Part shown: piece after piece, positions 1-7,959 of the stretch
How positions within the stretch are numbered: position 1 is the first letter of the stretch
How the letters are laid out: every line of letters begins with the position of its first letter
Origin: a virus
DNA length: 43,440 bases
Virus record (IMG/VR): IMGVR_UViG_3300037427_001734
Location: 1-43,440 of that record
Reading direction: 5' to 3' (one strand)
Notes under the pieces: model-generated
The model's input: only the letters and a program-made list of their open reading frames with translations
Database searches by the model: none
Told to the model about the DNA's origin: nothing
Position numbers and translations under genes: made by a program

Positions 1-420
1 AACATAGATCAGATAACGGCCTTCGAGCAGCTCGTACAGACCGAGAGAAGCACTGACCCTGATCAACAGGACAGAGACTACATACTTAACTTGGAACGTC
101 AGATAGCGTCTCTCAGGGCTTCTCAGGAGTCTTTGAACAGGGACTACCGAGACCTTCAAACCAAGAAGAGTGCTATGCTGAAGGAAATGAAGGGAACCAG
201 AGAACAGAGGATCAAGCGACTGGAGGATTCAAAGCAGACTTTTACGGGGTGGGTGGCTCATCTCATGCAAAATCCTACTTTGGTCAAACAATATGGTGTG
301 GAAATGGAAAAGATGCGATTGGCTATGGAGCAAGAGAAAAAGCGACTTAGTGTTTTTCATCAATACGAGGACGGCCAAGTGGATCAACCATTCCTAACGC
401 CGGACACAGTGGAGGATTAA
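1..420 (+). CDS. Coiled-coil protein, C-terminal part
   Basis: The frame is open from the first base to TAA at 418-420, so this is the 3' end of a gene that starts before the window. An internal TTG at 91 could be read as a start but has no Shine-Dalgarno site. The visible 139 residues are highly charged and rich in Gln, Glu, Lys and Arg, with long helical stretches (LRASQESLNRDYRDLQTKK, then MEKMRLAMEQEKKR) typical of a coiled coil. There is no signal peptide or membrane segment. The acidic tail ends in DTVED. It lies one base before the HNH gene. Function is not recognisable; a phage regulatory or small terminase-like role is possible from its position upstream of the packaging genes, but nothing in the sequence proves it. 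Confidence 0.6.
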   Translation, partial: NIDQITAFEQLVQTERSTDPDQQDRDYILNLERQIASLRASQESLNRDYRDLQTKKSAMLKEMKGTREQRIKRLEDSKQTFTGWVAHLMQNPTLVKQYGVEMEKMRLAMEQEKKRLSVFHQYEDGQVDQPFLTPDTVED

Positions 421-421
421 T

Positions 422-1048
422 ATGGATACCAAAAAATGTCCAAAGTGTAAACAAGTTAAAACTATAGATTGCTTCGGTGAATCTTGGGATTATTGGAGGA
501 GCAGATACAAAATTGAATCAAAATGCAAAGCGTGTAGTAAAGAGTACTCCAATGGGAAACAAAGTCGTAGTACAGAAAATGGCCTTGAAAGAGTAAATAT
601 TAGACTCAAAGAAAAAGGGCTTAGAAAATGTTCGGAGTGCGATGGCATCTTCTCATTGGATCAATTTAATTATACCCCTTGTAATGATAGTTACGAATTA
701 AAATGTTTCAACTGTAGTGATACAAAAATACGAAATGCGATTCGTAATAGAATCAATGAGGCCTTGAAGAGAGGGGGAGCTAAGAAACCAAATAGCATCA
801 CTAGGCAGATTGAGACTTATTTAGGCTGTACTATCCCAGAGGCTAGAGCCTACTTAGAGTCAAAGTTCAGCGAGGGGATGAGCTGGAAGAACCATGCTCA
901 CGATGGTTGGCATATAGATCATATAGTACCCTGTGCTTGGTTCAACTTAAAAATCTATGAGGAGCAACTGAGGTGCTTCCATTTTACTAATCTTCAACCG
1001 CTTTGGGCGAAAGAAAACTTATCGAAAGGAGCTAGGTGGGCAGGATGA
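422..1048 (+). CDS. HNH homing endonuclease with zinc-binding N-terminus
   Basis: This is a 208-residue HNH endonuclease of the phage free-standing homing type. Cys pairs near the N-terminus (CPKCK, KCKACSK) and again in the middle (KCSECD, KCFNCS) look like zinc ribbons that would help bind DNA. The catalytic region is GWHIDHIVPCAWFNL followed by FTNLQPLWAKENLSKG, which is the family signature: the His-Ile-Asp-His motif supplies the metal and general-base histidine, and the NLQPLW...N segment completes the beta-beta-alpha metal fold. It begins one base after the preceding stop and its TGA overlaps the ATG of the dehydratase gene. Codons are more A-rich than those of the capsid genes, consistent with an independently mobile gene. 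Its cleavage site is unknown; nearby genes are the usual targets. Confidence 0.85.
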   Translation: MDTKKCPKCKQVKTIDCFGESWDYWRSRYKIESKCKACSKEYSNGKQSRSTENGLERVNIRLKEKGLRKCSECDGIFSLDQFNYTPCNDSYELKCFNCSDTKIRNAIRNRINEALKRGGAKKPNSITRQIETYLGCTIPEARAYLESKFSEGMSWKNHAHDGWHIDHIVPCAWFNLKIYEEQLRCFHFTNLQPLWAKENLSKGARWAG

Positions 1049-2127
1049 AAGCTATTATTTTTGGAGTAACGGGACAGGATGGAAGCCATCTTGCGGATTT
1101 ACTTTTATCAAAAGATTATCAGGTTGTTGGAGTAGCTCGTAGAAGCAGCGTAGACACCACTGAGAGAATAAAGCATCTAGAAGATGAGCCCAGTTTCAAG
1201 GTGGAGCTTGGAGACATCACAGATGCGCATAGCGTGATGAGTATCTTATCTAATAACGATGATGTAGATGAAGTCTATAACCTAGCCGCACAGTCGCATG
1301 TAGGAGTCTCTTTTAAGCAACCCGGACTTACTTGGGATATAACGGGTAAAGGGGTCTTAAATATTTTACAAAGCATTGTGGATCTAGGCATCGACTGCAA
1401 GTTTTATCAGGCGTCCTCAAGTGAGATGTTTGGAGACTCATATGATGTCGATGAGAATGGAAATAAATTTCAAAACGAAGACACTAAGTTCTTCCCTCAA
1501 TCACCTTACGCAATAGCAAAATGTGCTGCGCACTATATGGTAAGATTGTTCCGAGAGGCTTATGGCGTACACGCAAGTGCCGGAATTCTTTTCAACCATG
1601 AAGGAGAACGACGTGGAGAAAATTTCGTAACTCGTAAAATAACAAAGTGGATCGGAGACTACGTTAAGTGGGCTGGCGATCAAGGCTTAGATGCGTCGGA
1701 AGAACAGCATTTCACATTTGATGAAGGCGAAGATGGAGAACACATTGGAACCAGAAGAGAAATATTTCCGAAGCTCCGCTTGGGTAACTTAAAAGCGTTT
1801 CGGGATTGGGGATATGCTGGAGACTATGTAGAGGCCATGTGGAAGATGCTTCAGCAATCTTTGCCGGATGACTATGTAATATGCACAGGAAAAACATACA
1901 CCATAGAAGAATTCTTAGATGCCGCATTTGGATATATTGGAATTGAAGACTGGTCTAAATATGTTGTAGTAGACCCTAAATTTTATAGGCCGGCAGAAGT
2001 AGATTATTTAAGAGGATGTGCCGATAAAGCTAATGATGTTTTAGGATGGAAACCAAAGAATGACCTCGTAGGTCTAGTAAATATTATGATGGAAAGTGAT
2101 TTACCAAGTTTTAAATTAGGCTGGTAG
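1045..2127 (+). CDS. gmd: GDP-mannose 4,6-dehydratase
   Basis: Converts GDP-D-mannose to GDP-4-keto-6-deoxy-D-mannose, the precursor of GDP-fucose, rhamnose or perosamine. The 360-residue protein is an extended short-chain dehydrogenase. It has the NADP-binding motif GVTGQDG at residues 7-13, SSSEMFG at 124-130 with the active-site Ser and Glu, and YAIAK at 155-159 with the catalytic Tyr and Lys. The diagnostic segments ILFNHEGERRGENFVTRKI and LGNLKAFRDWG are also present. ATG at 1045 is chosen because it overlaps the upstream stop (ATGA) and follows AGGTGG; the GTG at 1036 is less likely. Residues about 211-240 form an acidic insertion where ordinary GMD enzymes run straight on. No partner epimerase/reductase is in the window, so the product may feed host enzymes or the glycosyltransferases encoded downstream. 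Confidence 0.95.
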   Translation: MKAIIFGVTGQDGSHLADLLLSKDYQVVGVARRSSVDTTERIKHLEDEPSFKVELGDITDAHSVMSILSNNDDVDEVYNLAAQSHVGVSFKQPGLTWDITGKGVLNILQSIVDLGIDCKFYQASSSEMFGDSYDVDENGNKFQNEDTKFFPQSPYAIAKCAAHYMVRLFREAYGVHASAGILFNHEGERRGENFVTRKITKWIGDYVKWAGDQGLDASEEQHFTFDEGEDGEHIGTRREIFPKLRLGNLKAFRDWGYAGDYVEAMWKMLQQSLPDDYVICTGKTYTIEEFLDAAFGYIGIEDWSKYVVVDPKFYRPAEVDYLRGCADKANDVLGWKPKNDLVGLVNIMMESDLPSFKLGW

Positions 2128-2130
2128 CTA

Positions 2131-2379
2131 ATGAAGCTATATAAAGTGTATCTAGATATGACGATAGTTGTAAGCAGACTGTCAAAGTACAGGATATATG
2201 AATACAATCATGAGACTCCAATAGTGTTTATGGAAGCTAACGATCCTGATGAGGCGTGCTTCAAAACATGCATGAGGTTATTAAGAATGATATTAGACCA
2301 AGATAGCTCACCAGAGGCTGAAGAGCTATGCAAGGAGATACAAGAAGACATAAGAGTAACTAAGGTTTTCTGCGCATGA
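2131..2379 (+). CDS. Small conserved-looking phage protein, unknown
   Basis: Not recognised. The 82-residue product has a basic, hydrophobic N-terminal beta-like part (KLYKVYLDMTIVVSRLSKYR) followed by an acidic helical part (SSPEAEELCKEIQEDI). There is no signal peptide and no convincing transmembrane helix. Two Cys residues near the middle (EACFKTC) are not arranged as a zinc ligand set. It starts four bases after the dehydratase stop and ends in an ATGA overlap with the HNH gene, so it sits in the same transcription unit and was probably kept as a gene. The ATG at 2131 is the first available start. Confidence 0.65.
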   Translation: MKLYKVYLDMTIVVSRLSKYRIYEYNHETPIVFMEANDPDEACFKTCMRLLRMILDQDSSPEAEELCKEIQEDIRVTKVFCA

Positions 2380-2639
2380 GAAGAAATTACGATGACCCTG
2401 TGTATAGAGACTGGCGTAAAAAAGTATACAAGAGAGATAAGTTTAGATGTCAAATGCCAGATTGTAAATCTAAATACAGAATACAAGCACACCATATTGT
2501 AAAATGGTCAAGTGCCGCTATATTGAGATATGATGTTGATAATGGCATAACCCTATGTCGCTCCTGTCACGAAAAGATAACGGGACACGAGCATTTATAC
2601 CAATCATTATTTCACGAAATAGTAAAGAAAAATGGCTAA
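2376..2639 (+). CDS. HNH endonuclease
   Basis: A compact 87-residue HNH nuclease (McrA-like HNH family). The protein has CQMPDC near residue 25, then the HHIVKW catalytic histidine segment, then DVDNGITLCRSCHEKI. The two CxxC-type pairs bind structural zinc, and His-Asn-His (AHHI, DNG, CHEK) forms the metal-dependent active site. Such small HNH proteins next to terminase genes are common in phages and, in several HK97-like phages, are needed with the terminase for packaging-site cleavage. That role is possible here, since the large terminase starts about 1.1 kb downstream. The start overlaps the previous stop and the 3' end overlaps the ERCC4 nuclease by eight bases. Confidence 0.88.
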   Translation: MRRNYDDPVYRDWRKKVYKRDKFRCQMPDCKSKYRIQAHHIVKWSSAAILRYDVDNGITLCRSCHEKITGHEHLYQSLFHEIVKKNG

Positions 2640-3123
2640 ATACAAGCAAGCGCCAGACTTCACTGTTATAAAAGATACAAGAGAGCAAGAAGGATACTAC
2701 TTCAGCAAATATAACAAATGCGCTGGAATGGTAGAACGCAAACTTGACACTGGTGATTATAGCATTGAGGGCATGGAACATTTAATATGTATAGAAAGAA
2801 AAGGATGTGTTGAAGAATTGGCTCAGAACTTGGGACAAAAGAAACACGCATTTTTAAATGAAATAGAACGCATGAAGGAGATACCTCATAGGTTTATTGT
2901 TTTGGAGTTCTCACTTGAAGACCTAGTAGAATTCCCAGACAATAGTAGGATACCTGAGAGCCAGAAGAAGAAGCTTAAAATATCTGGAAAGTATATGCTG
3001 AAATGCTTAATGGAGTTTCAGCTACATGATAATGTACATGTAATATTTGCAGGTAATAAGTACAATGCTTTTCTATTGGTTAGCAGTATTTTTAAACGTG
3101 TTAATGAGATGTACAATATATGA
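2632..3123 (+). CDS. ERCC4-type (XPF-like) nuclease
   Basis: A 163-residue nuclease of the ERCC4 fold, a branch of PD-(D/E)XK enzymes that cut branched or flapped DNA. The visible catalytic set is IKDTREQ at about 13-19 (metal-binding Asp and the conserved Arg-Glu), GDYSI at about 41-45, and ICIERKG at about 52-58, where ERK carries the catalytic Glu and Lys. The C-terminal part (KYMLKCLMEFQ, VIFAGNKYNAF) fits the remaining core helices and strands. No helicase or helix-hairpin-helix domain is attached, as usual for phage versions. It overlaps both neighbours (8 and 4 bases) and lies between the HNH nuclease and the ClpP-like gene, so a role in resolving replicated DNA before packaging, or in recombination, is the reasonable inference. 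Confidence 0.85.
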   Translation: MAKYKQAPDFTVIKDTREQEGYYFSKYNKCAGMVERKLDTGDYSIEGMEHLICIERKGCVEELAQNLGQKKHAFLNEIERMKEIPHRFIVLEFSLEDLVEFPDNSRIPESQKKKLKISGKYMLKCLMEFQLHDNVHVIFAGNKYNAFLLVSSIFKRVNEMYNI

Positions 3124-3764
3124 GCGACATTATTGAATCCATACATTGTCAGAATATAGATCTCAAACAAAGAGAAATATATCTACATGGCCAACATGGT
3201 TCATTTGAAGATGATCCGGGTGTTGAATATCGTATGGCCACAACGTTTGTAAAAAACATTAGACATTTAGATTATCTAAAGAACGAGCCTATCTTAGTTC
3301 ACATGCATAGCCTTGGTGGTAACTGGGGAGATGGAATGGCTATATTTGACGCAATAAAAATTTGCAGATCTCATGTCACAATACTAGTGTATGGACAAGC
3401 CGAGTCCATGAGTAGTATAATACTACAAGCAGCAGATAAAAGAATCATGATGCCTAATTCATATTTTATGTGTCACTATGGAAGTAGCGCTAGCGCAGGT
3501 AGTTATCTAGACACTCAAAACTGGGCAAACTTTGAACAAAAAATACTAGACACTATGTTAGATATATATACAGAGCGAGCGACAAAAGGTAAGTATTTTA
3601 AAGAGAAATACAGCCCGACGACTGAAGAGAAAGTGAAAAGATTTTTTAAGAGAAAACTAAAAGATGGTGACTGGTATCTGAACTCGCATGAAGCTGTGTA
3701 CTATGGCCTTGCAGACAATGTAATAACACACAGAAGCTACGGGAGCATCAATAGCCTAAAATGA
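3120..3764 (+). CDS. ClpP-like serine protease
   Basis: The 214-residue product has the ClpP/crotonase fold of Clp-type proteases. LVHMHSLGGNWGDGMAIFDA corresponds to the ClpP oxyanion-loop region. The nucleophile is probably Ser96 in YGQAESMSS, the general base His119 in YFMCHYG, and the acid Asp182 or Asp184 in KDGDWYLNSHEA, followed by the typical YYGLAD end. In many phages a ClpP-like enzyme is the prohead maturation protease. Here a second protease of the T4 gp21 type lies beside the scaffold, so this one may have another job, such as processing tail or host proteins. Translation is probably coupled to its neighbours: ATGA overlaps exist at both ends. Confidence 0.88.
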   Translation: MSDIIESIHCQNIDLKQREIYLHGQHGSFEDDPGVEYRMATTFVKNIRHLDYLKNEPILVHMHSLGGNWGDGMAIFDAIKICRSHVTILVYGQAESMSSIILQAADKRIMMPNSYFMCHYGSSASAGSYLDTQNWANFEQKILDTMLDIYTERATKGKYFKEKYSPTTEEKVKRFFKRKLKDGDWYLNSHEAVYYGLADNVITHRSYGSINSLK

Positions 3765-5755
3765 CATCAGAATTAAAAAAGATAGACGACGCTTGGTTAT
3801 CAATAGACGTTAACGAAGAAGAACTTTTCAACCCTATGGCTATGCTACGAGTGACAGAGGGCGACTTTCATCTAAAGTTGTCTTATTTAATGACTAGGCC
3901 AGAATATTTCTCGTTTATATGTAAGCACATATTAAATATACAAATTCTTCCATCGCAGGCATTAATGCTTTGTGAAATGTGGAATAGAAAATTTCCCATG
4001 CTTATTGCAAGTCGTGGGTTTGGTAAGTCCTTTATGCTTTCTCTATACGCTTTGCTTAGAGCTCTCTTACTACCAAACAGAAAAGTTGTCGTTGTTGGTG
4101 CTGCATTTAGGCAATCTAAAGTCCTGTTTGAATACATGGAAACTATTTGGAGAAACGCTCCTATACTAAGGGACATATGCAACGACGCTAGTGGGCCTAG
4201 ACGAGATGTTGACAGATGCGTTATGAGAGTAAATGACAGTACTGTAACTTGTTTACCTCTTGGTGACGGACAAAAAATTCGTGGTCAACGCGCTAATGAT
4301 ATTATATCTGATGAATTTGCATCAATACCTAGAGACATATTTGAAAATGTTGTAGCCGGTTTTGCTGCCGTTAGTGCAGACCCTATTGATAACGTAAAAA
4401 GGCTAGCGGCAGAGAAAAAAGCTAAAGACTTAGGCATTGATCTAGTAGAAGAAATGAAAGATGAACCTCAAGAAATAAAAATACTTGACAACCAAATTAT
4501 ACTATCAGGTACAGCGTACTATGACTTCAACCATTTTGCCACGTACTGGAAAAAATGGAAGCAGATAATAAAGAGTCAAGGCAGAGAAGATAGACTTAAA
4601 GAGGTATTTGGTGGAGACGATGTTCCTAAAAATTTTGACTGGAGACAGTATTCTATAATTAGGATACCATATGAGTTATTGCCAGAAGGATTTATGGATG
4701 CCGCACAGGTAGCTAGATCTAAGGCCACAGTTCACGCAGGTATTTACCAAATGGAATTCGGAGCATGTTTTACTAGGGACAGCCAAGGATTTTTTAAGAG
4801 GTCTTTGATTGAGTCATGCGTTGTATCTAATGACAACACAATAAAAGATTCCAAAGGCAACGAAATACACTTTGAAGCACAGTTGATGGGAGATCCTTCC
4901 AAGCAGTATGTATTTGGCGTTGACCCTGCTTCTGAAGTTGATAATTTCTCAATAGTTATTATAGAGATGAACCCAGACCACAGAAGGATTGTTCACTGCT
5001 GGACTACAAACAGGTCAGAACACAAAGAGAAGATAAAGAAAGGTTACTCTAGCGAAACTGATTACTACGCATACTGCGCTAGAAAAATTAGAGACCTGAT
5101 GAGAAGATTTAATTGTGCTCATATAGCTATGGATGCCCAAGGTGGTGGTATAGCCGTAATGGAGTCTCTTCATGATTTAGATAAGATTAAAGAGGGCGAA
5201 GTACAAATATGGCCAGTAATAGATTATGATAAACCAAAAGACACTGACGACGAAAGAGGACTGCACATATTAGAAATGTGTCAATTTGCAAAGTATGATT
5301 GGCTAGCAGGAGCAAATCATAGCTTAAGAAAAGACTTCGAGGATAAGGCCCTTGTCTTTCCATTCTTTGATTCTGTGAGCTTAGGCATATCCGCAGCAGA
5401 GGACGGGCTGAAGAATAGATTCTTCGACACTCTAGAGCAATGCGTAATGGATATAGAGGAGCTAAAAGACGAGCTGGCAATGATACAGATGACTCAAACC
5501 GCAAGCGGTAGAGACAGATGGGACACACCAGAAGTTGTTGTAGGAGCTGGAAAGAAAAGTAAGATGAGGAAAGACCGCTATTCATCTTTAATAATGGCAA
5601 ACATGGCGGCAAGAACCATAATGAAAGCACCAACCCCACAAGAGTATAACTTTTATGGTGGCTTTGCAACTATGGACAGTCCAGATAGAAAACAAGATGA
5701 CAACATGTACGTTGGGCCAAACTGGTTTACTGACAACATGAAGGATATCTACTAG
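3761..5755 (+). CDS. terL: Terminase large subunit
   Basis: Packaging motor and headful or site-specific nuclease, 664 residues. The ATPase domain shows a Walker A-like loop ASRGFGKS at 83-90, the conserved GDGQKIRGQRAND segment at about 168-180, Walker B IISDE at 181-185 with the catalytic Glu, and a coupling motif ILSGTA at about 247-252. The RNase H-like nuclease domain begins near residue 380 with FGVDPASEVDNFS (metal-binding Asp388), followed by AMDAQGGG (Asp458), and a likely third acid in KDRYSSLIMANMAAR near residue 600. Length and order match phage large terminases. It overlaps the ClpP-like gene by four bases and is followed by a 59-base gap with a promoter-like element before the portal. 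No small terminase was identified in the window. Confidence 0.96.
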   Translation: MTSELKKIDDAWLSIDVNEEELFNPMAMLRVTEGDFHLKLSYLMTRPEYFSFICKHILNIQILPSQALMLCEMWNRKFPMLIASRGFGKSFMLSLYALLRALLLPNRKVVVVGAAFRQSKVLFEYMETIWRNAPILRDICNDASGPRRDVDRCVMRVNDSTVTCLPLGDGQKIRGQRANDIISDEFASIPRDIFENVVAGFAAVSADPIDNVKRLAAEKKAKDLGIDLVEEMKDEPQEIKILDNQIILSGTAYYDFNHFATYWKKWKQIIKSQGREDRLKEVFGGDDVPKNFDWRQYSIIRIPYELLPEGFMDAAQVARSKATVHAGIYQMEFGACFTRDSQGFFKRSLIESCVVSNDNTIKDSKGNEIHFEAQLMGDPSKQYVFGVDPASEVDNFSIVIIEMNPDHRRIVHCWTTNRSEHKEKIKKGYSSETDYYAYCARKIRDLMRRFNCAHIAMDAQGGGIAVMESLHDLDKIKEGEVQIWPVIDYDKPKDTDDERGLHILEMCQFAKYDWLAGANHSLRKDFEDKALVFPFFDSVSLGISAAEDGLKNRFFDTLEQCVMDIEELKDELAMIQMTQTASGRDRWDTPEVVVGAGKKSKMRKDRYSSLIMANMAARTIMKAPTPQEYNFYGGFATMDSPDRKQDDNMYVGPNWFTDNMKDIY

Positions 5756-5780
5756 TTTGTGTATAATATTGTAACATTCC
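5756..5780 (+). promoter_or_regulatory. Putative phage late promoter A (before portal)
   Basis: TTTGTGTATAATA at 5756-5768 followed by GTAACATTC at 5771-5779. The core contains TATAAT and is closely matched before the tail tube gene (37499-37526) and more loosely at 7931-7943, 11033-11056 and 30272-30295. No -35 hexamer at normal spacing is evident. It lies in the noncoding gap between terminase and portal. Confidence 0.55.
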
Positions 5781-5796
5781 AATTAACATTCCAATT
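5773..5796 (+). repeat. Tandem 12-bp direct repeat in the portal leader
   Basis: AACATTCCAATT occurs twice back to back (5773-5784 and 5785-5796), immediately downstream of the promoter-like core and ahead of the portal ribosome binding region. The first copy overlaps the AACATTC part shared with the other promoter-like sites. It may be a duplicated initiation region or protein site, or a simple slippage duplication. Confidence 0.75.
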
Positions 5797-5814
5797 GATT
5801 CGAGAAAGAGTAAA

Positions 5815-7905
5815 ATGAGCCAGCAAAATGACAATATGATAACGTGGACTACTGACGCGGAAAAAACTAAAGCGTTTGCGTCACATACTGAAAACGTTGA
5901 AAGCTATGGCGGACTTTACAAATCTCAGGGGTATACATATAGAAACTTCATAGATATCGAGCCCAACAGGTCAGTAAGGCCCGGCTTTATGTCTCAAGAC
6001 TATCATGCCTTCAGACCACACGAGCAAGTTCCACAAAGGCAAAAGAAAGCCATCAAAATGTGCATGGACGCATATGACAAGGTTGGCATAATTAGGAATG
6101 TGATTGACCTAATGGGAGACTTTGGTAGTCAGGGAATTAACCTCGTGCATGAAAACAAAAGCGCGGAAAAGTTTTTCCGACAATGGTTCAAGAAAGTCAA
6201 CGGCAAGGAAAGATCTGAACGCTTTTTGAATAACCTATATAGGACTGGGAATGTTTTACTATATAGAAGTTATGCTGATGTTACTCCAGAGCTAGGCAAG
6301 TTTATGAAGTCTATGGCGAGTGACATTAAAGTCAATATGCCAAACATAATTAAAAATCGAATACCTTGGAGATACAATTTCTTCAACCCTCTTACCGTTA
6401 AGGCAAAAGATGGTAATCTCTCATTATTTTTGGGTAGAAAAAATTTCACAGTGAAAAACTCTATAAGTGAAAGCTTTAATAAAACAGGAATCCCTACTGA
6501 TATATTGCAGACCCTTCCCTCTAAAGTAAGAAGGGCAGTAGAAAGAGGCGACAGAGAGATAGAACTAGAAAGCGATAGATTAGAAGTATTCTATTACAAA
6601 AAAGACGATTGGAACCAGTGGGCCAATCCCATGATATATGCTATCTTAGATGATATTATCATGCTAGAAAAAATGAGACTAGCCGACCTTTCTGCTCTTG
6701 ATGGGGCGATATCTAATATAAGACTATGGACTCTTGGTAATCTAGACCATAAGATACTGCCTAATAAGGCCGCCATTAATAAATTGAGAGATATTTTAGC
6801 TAGTAATGTTGGCGGTGGTACTATGGAATTAGTCTGGGGCCCTGAGTTAACATATACAGAATCTAATAGTCAGGTTTATAAGTTCTTGGGTTCTGAAAAA
6901 TATCAGTCTGTGCTCAATAGTATTTATGCCGGACTTGGTGTTCCTCCGACGCTTACGGGAATGGCTGGTAACGGCGGCGGATTTACGAATAACTTTATCT
7001 CGCTAAAGACATTAGTTGAGCGTTTGCAGTATGGTCGAGACCTTCTAATAAAATTCTGGGAAGGCGAAATAGAGTCTGTAAGAAGAGCTATGGGTTTTAG
7101 AAAACCTGCTCACGTACACTTTGACCAGATGAGCCTAGCAGACGAAGCGACAGAGAAAAATCTAATTCTGCAACTCGCTGACAGAGACATTATATCACAC
7201 GAAACAGTTCTTGAAAGGTTCAAAGAAATTCCTTCAGTAGAAAAGATAAGATTAAGAAGAGAGATAACTGATAGACAAAAAGATAAATCGCCACATAAAG
7301 CTGGCCCTTATCATAATCCACAGCACGATCAAGACCTTGAGAAGATAGCTTTACAGCAGGGAAAAATGACACCTGAAGATGTTGGACTAGAAACATCAGT
7401 GCCTCCTCAAGATTCTCTACCTGAGACTCAATCACCTCCTACTGCTCCGGATGTCAAAAAACAAAACGACGATGAGGTCAAAGATCCTGATGGTGGTAGG
7501 CCCAAATTCAGCAATGATACGAAGCCTAGAAAACAAAGGGTTGAAACCCCAAAGTCAAATCCGGGAGTAGCTGAATTGATTATGTGGTCTAATAAAGCCT
7601 TTGACTTAATATCTAATACTGTAAATAAAGCTTATTTAGGAATCAAGGGGAAGACAAACCTCAGACAAATAACAAAAGCAGAGGTTCGTGATTTGGAAAG
7701 GATCAAGATAGACATATTTACAAATGTAGAACTTATGTCTGAAATAGATGATAGGACAATACAGTCAACACTCAACAAAGGGGTAGCTACACCAATTGAT
7801 TTTAAGAAGTTACTAACCTCTAAAAATATTTCGCTAGAGGACATGGCTATCAATGATTACAGAACATATGCAATAAGTGCCTATGTAGAATACACACTGA
7901 AATAG
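5815..7905 (+). CDS. Portal protein
   Basis: A 696-residue portal, the dodecameric ring at the capsid vertex through which DNA passes. Support comes from position directly after the large terminase, from length, and from portal-type segments: NVIDLMGDFGSQGINLVHEN near residue 100, LNNLYRTGNVLLYRSYADV near 140, and GVPPTLTGMAGNGGGF near 377-392 followed by a long helix (ISLKTLVERLQYGRD) that matches the portal stem/crown region. From about residue 500 to 580 the chain is Pro-, Asp- and Lys-rich and probably disordered. The last 110 residues are helical again, which is longer than a minimal portal and may be an extra domain facing the capsid interior. ATG at 5815 follows a purine-rich GAGAAAGAG. 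Confidence 0.9.
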   Translation: MSQQNDNMITWTTDAEKTKAFASHTENVESYGGLYKSQGYTYRNFIDIEPNRSVRPGFMSQDYHAFRPHEQVPQRQKKAIKMCMDAYDKVGIIRNVIDLMGDFGSQGINLVHENKSAEKFFRQWFKKVNGKERSERFLNNLYRTGNVLLYRSYADVTPELGKFMKSMASDIKVNMPNIIKNRIPWRYNFFNPLTVKAKDGNLSLFLGRKNFTVKNSISESFNKTGIPTDILQTLPSKVRRAVERGDREIELESDRLEVFYYKKDDWNQWANPMIYAILDDIIMLEKMRLADLSALDGAISNIRLWTLGNLDHKILPNKAAINKLRDILASNVGGGTMELVWGPELTYTESNSQVYKFLGSEKYQSVLNSIYAGLGVPPTLTGMAGNGGGFTNNFISLKTLVERLQYGRDLLIKFWEGEIESVRRAMGFRKPAHVHFDQMSLADEATEKNLILQLADRDIISHETVLERFKEIPSVEKIRLRREITDRQKDKSPHKAGPYHNPQHDQDLEKIALQQGKMTPEDVGLETSVPPQDSLPETQSPPTAPDVKKQNDDEVKDPDGGRPKFSNDTKPRKQRVETPKSNPGVAELIMWSNKAFDLISNTVNKAYLGIKGKTNLRQITKAEVRDLERIKIDIFTNVELMSEIDDRTIQSTLNKGVATPIDFKKLLTSKNISLEDMAINDYRTYAISAYVEYTLK

Positions 7906-7930
7906 TCTAAAATAAACTTTTTATATCTTT

Positions 7931-7943
7931 TTGTGTATATTAT
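7931..7943 (+). promoter_or_regulatory. Putative phage late promoter E (before protease)
   Basis: TTGTGTATATTA in the 54-base gap between portal and protease genes, resembling the TTTGTGTATAATA core elsewhere. The downstream sequence (AGAGGTAAGACAT) matches the other copies less well because the Shine-Dalgarno site falls there. The GTG inside it at 7933 is in frame with the protease but belongs to this element rather than to the coding region. Confidence 0.45.
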
Positions 7944-7959
7944 TTTAGAGGTAAGACAT

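Noticed and set aside
1036-1044. GTG start for the dehydratase gene
   Set aside because: ATG at 1045 overlaps the upstream stop, has AGGTGG nearby, and begins exactly at the family's usual N-terminus.
2397-2412. TGTGTATAGAGAC as another promoter
   Set aside because: Inside the HNH coding region with no downstream GTA/AAC element; likely chance.
7933-7959. GTG start for the protease gene
   Set aside because: It lies inside the promoter-like TGTGTATATTA, has no Shine-Dalgarno site, and ATG at 7960 has AGAGG at good spacing.
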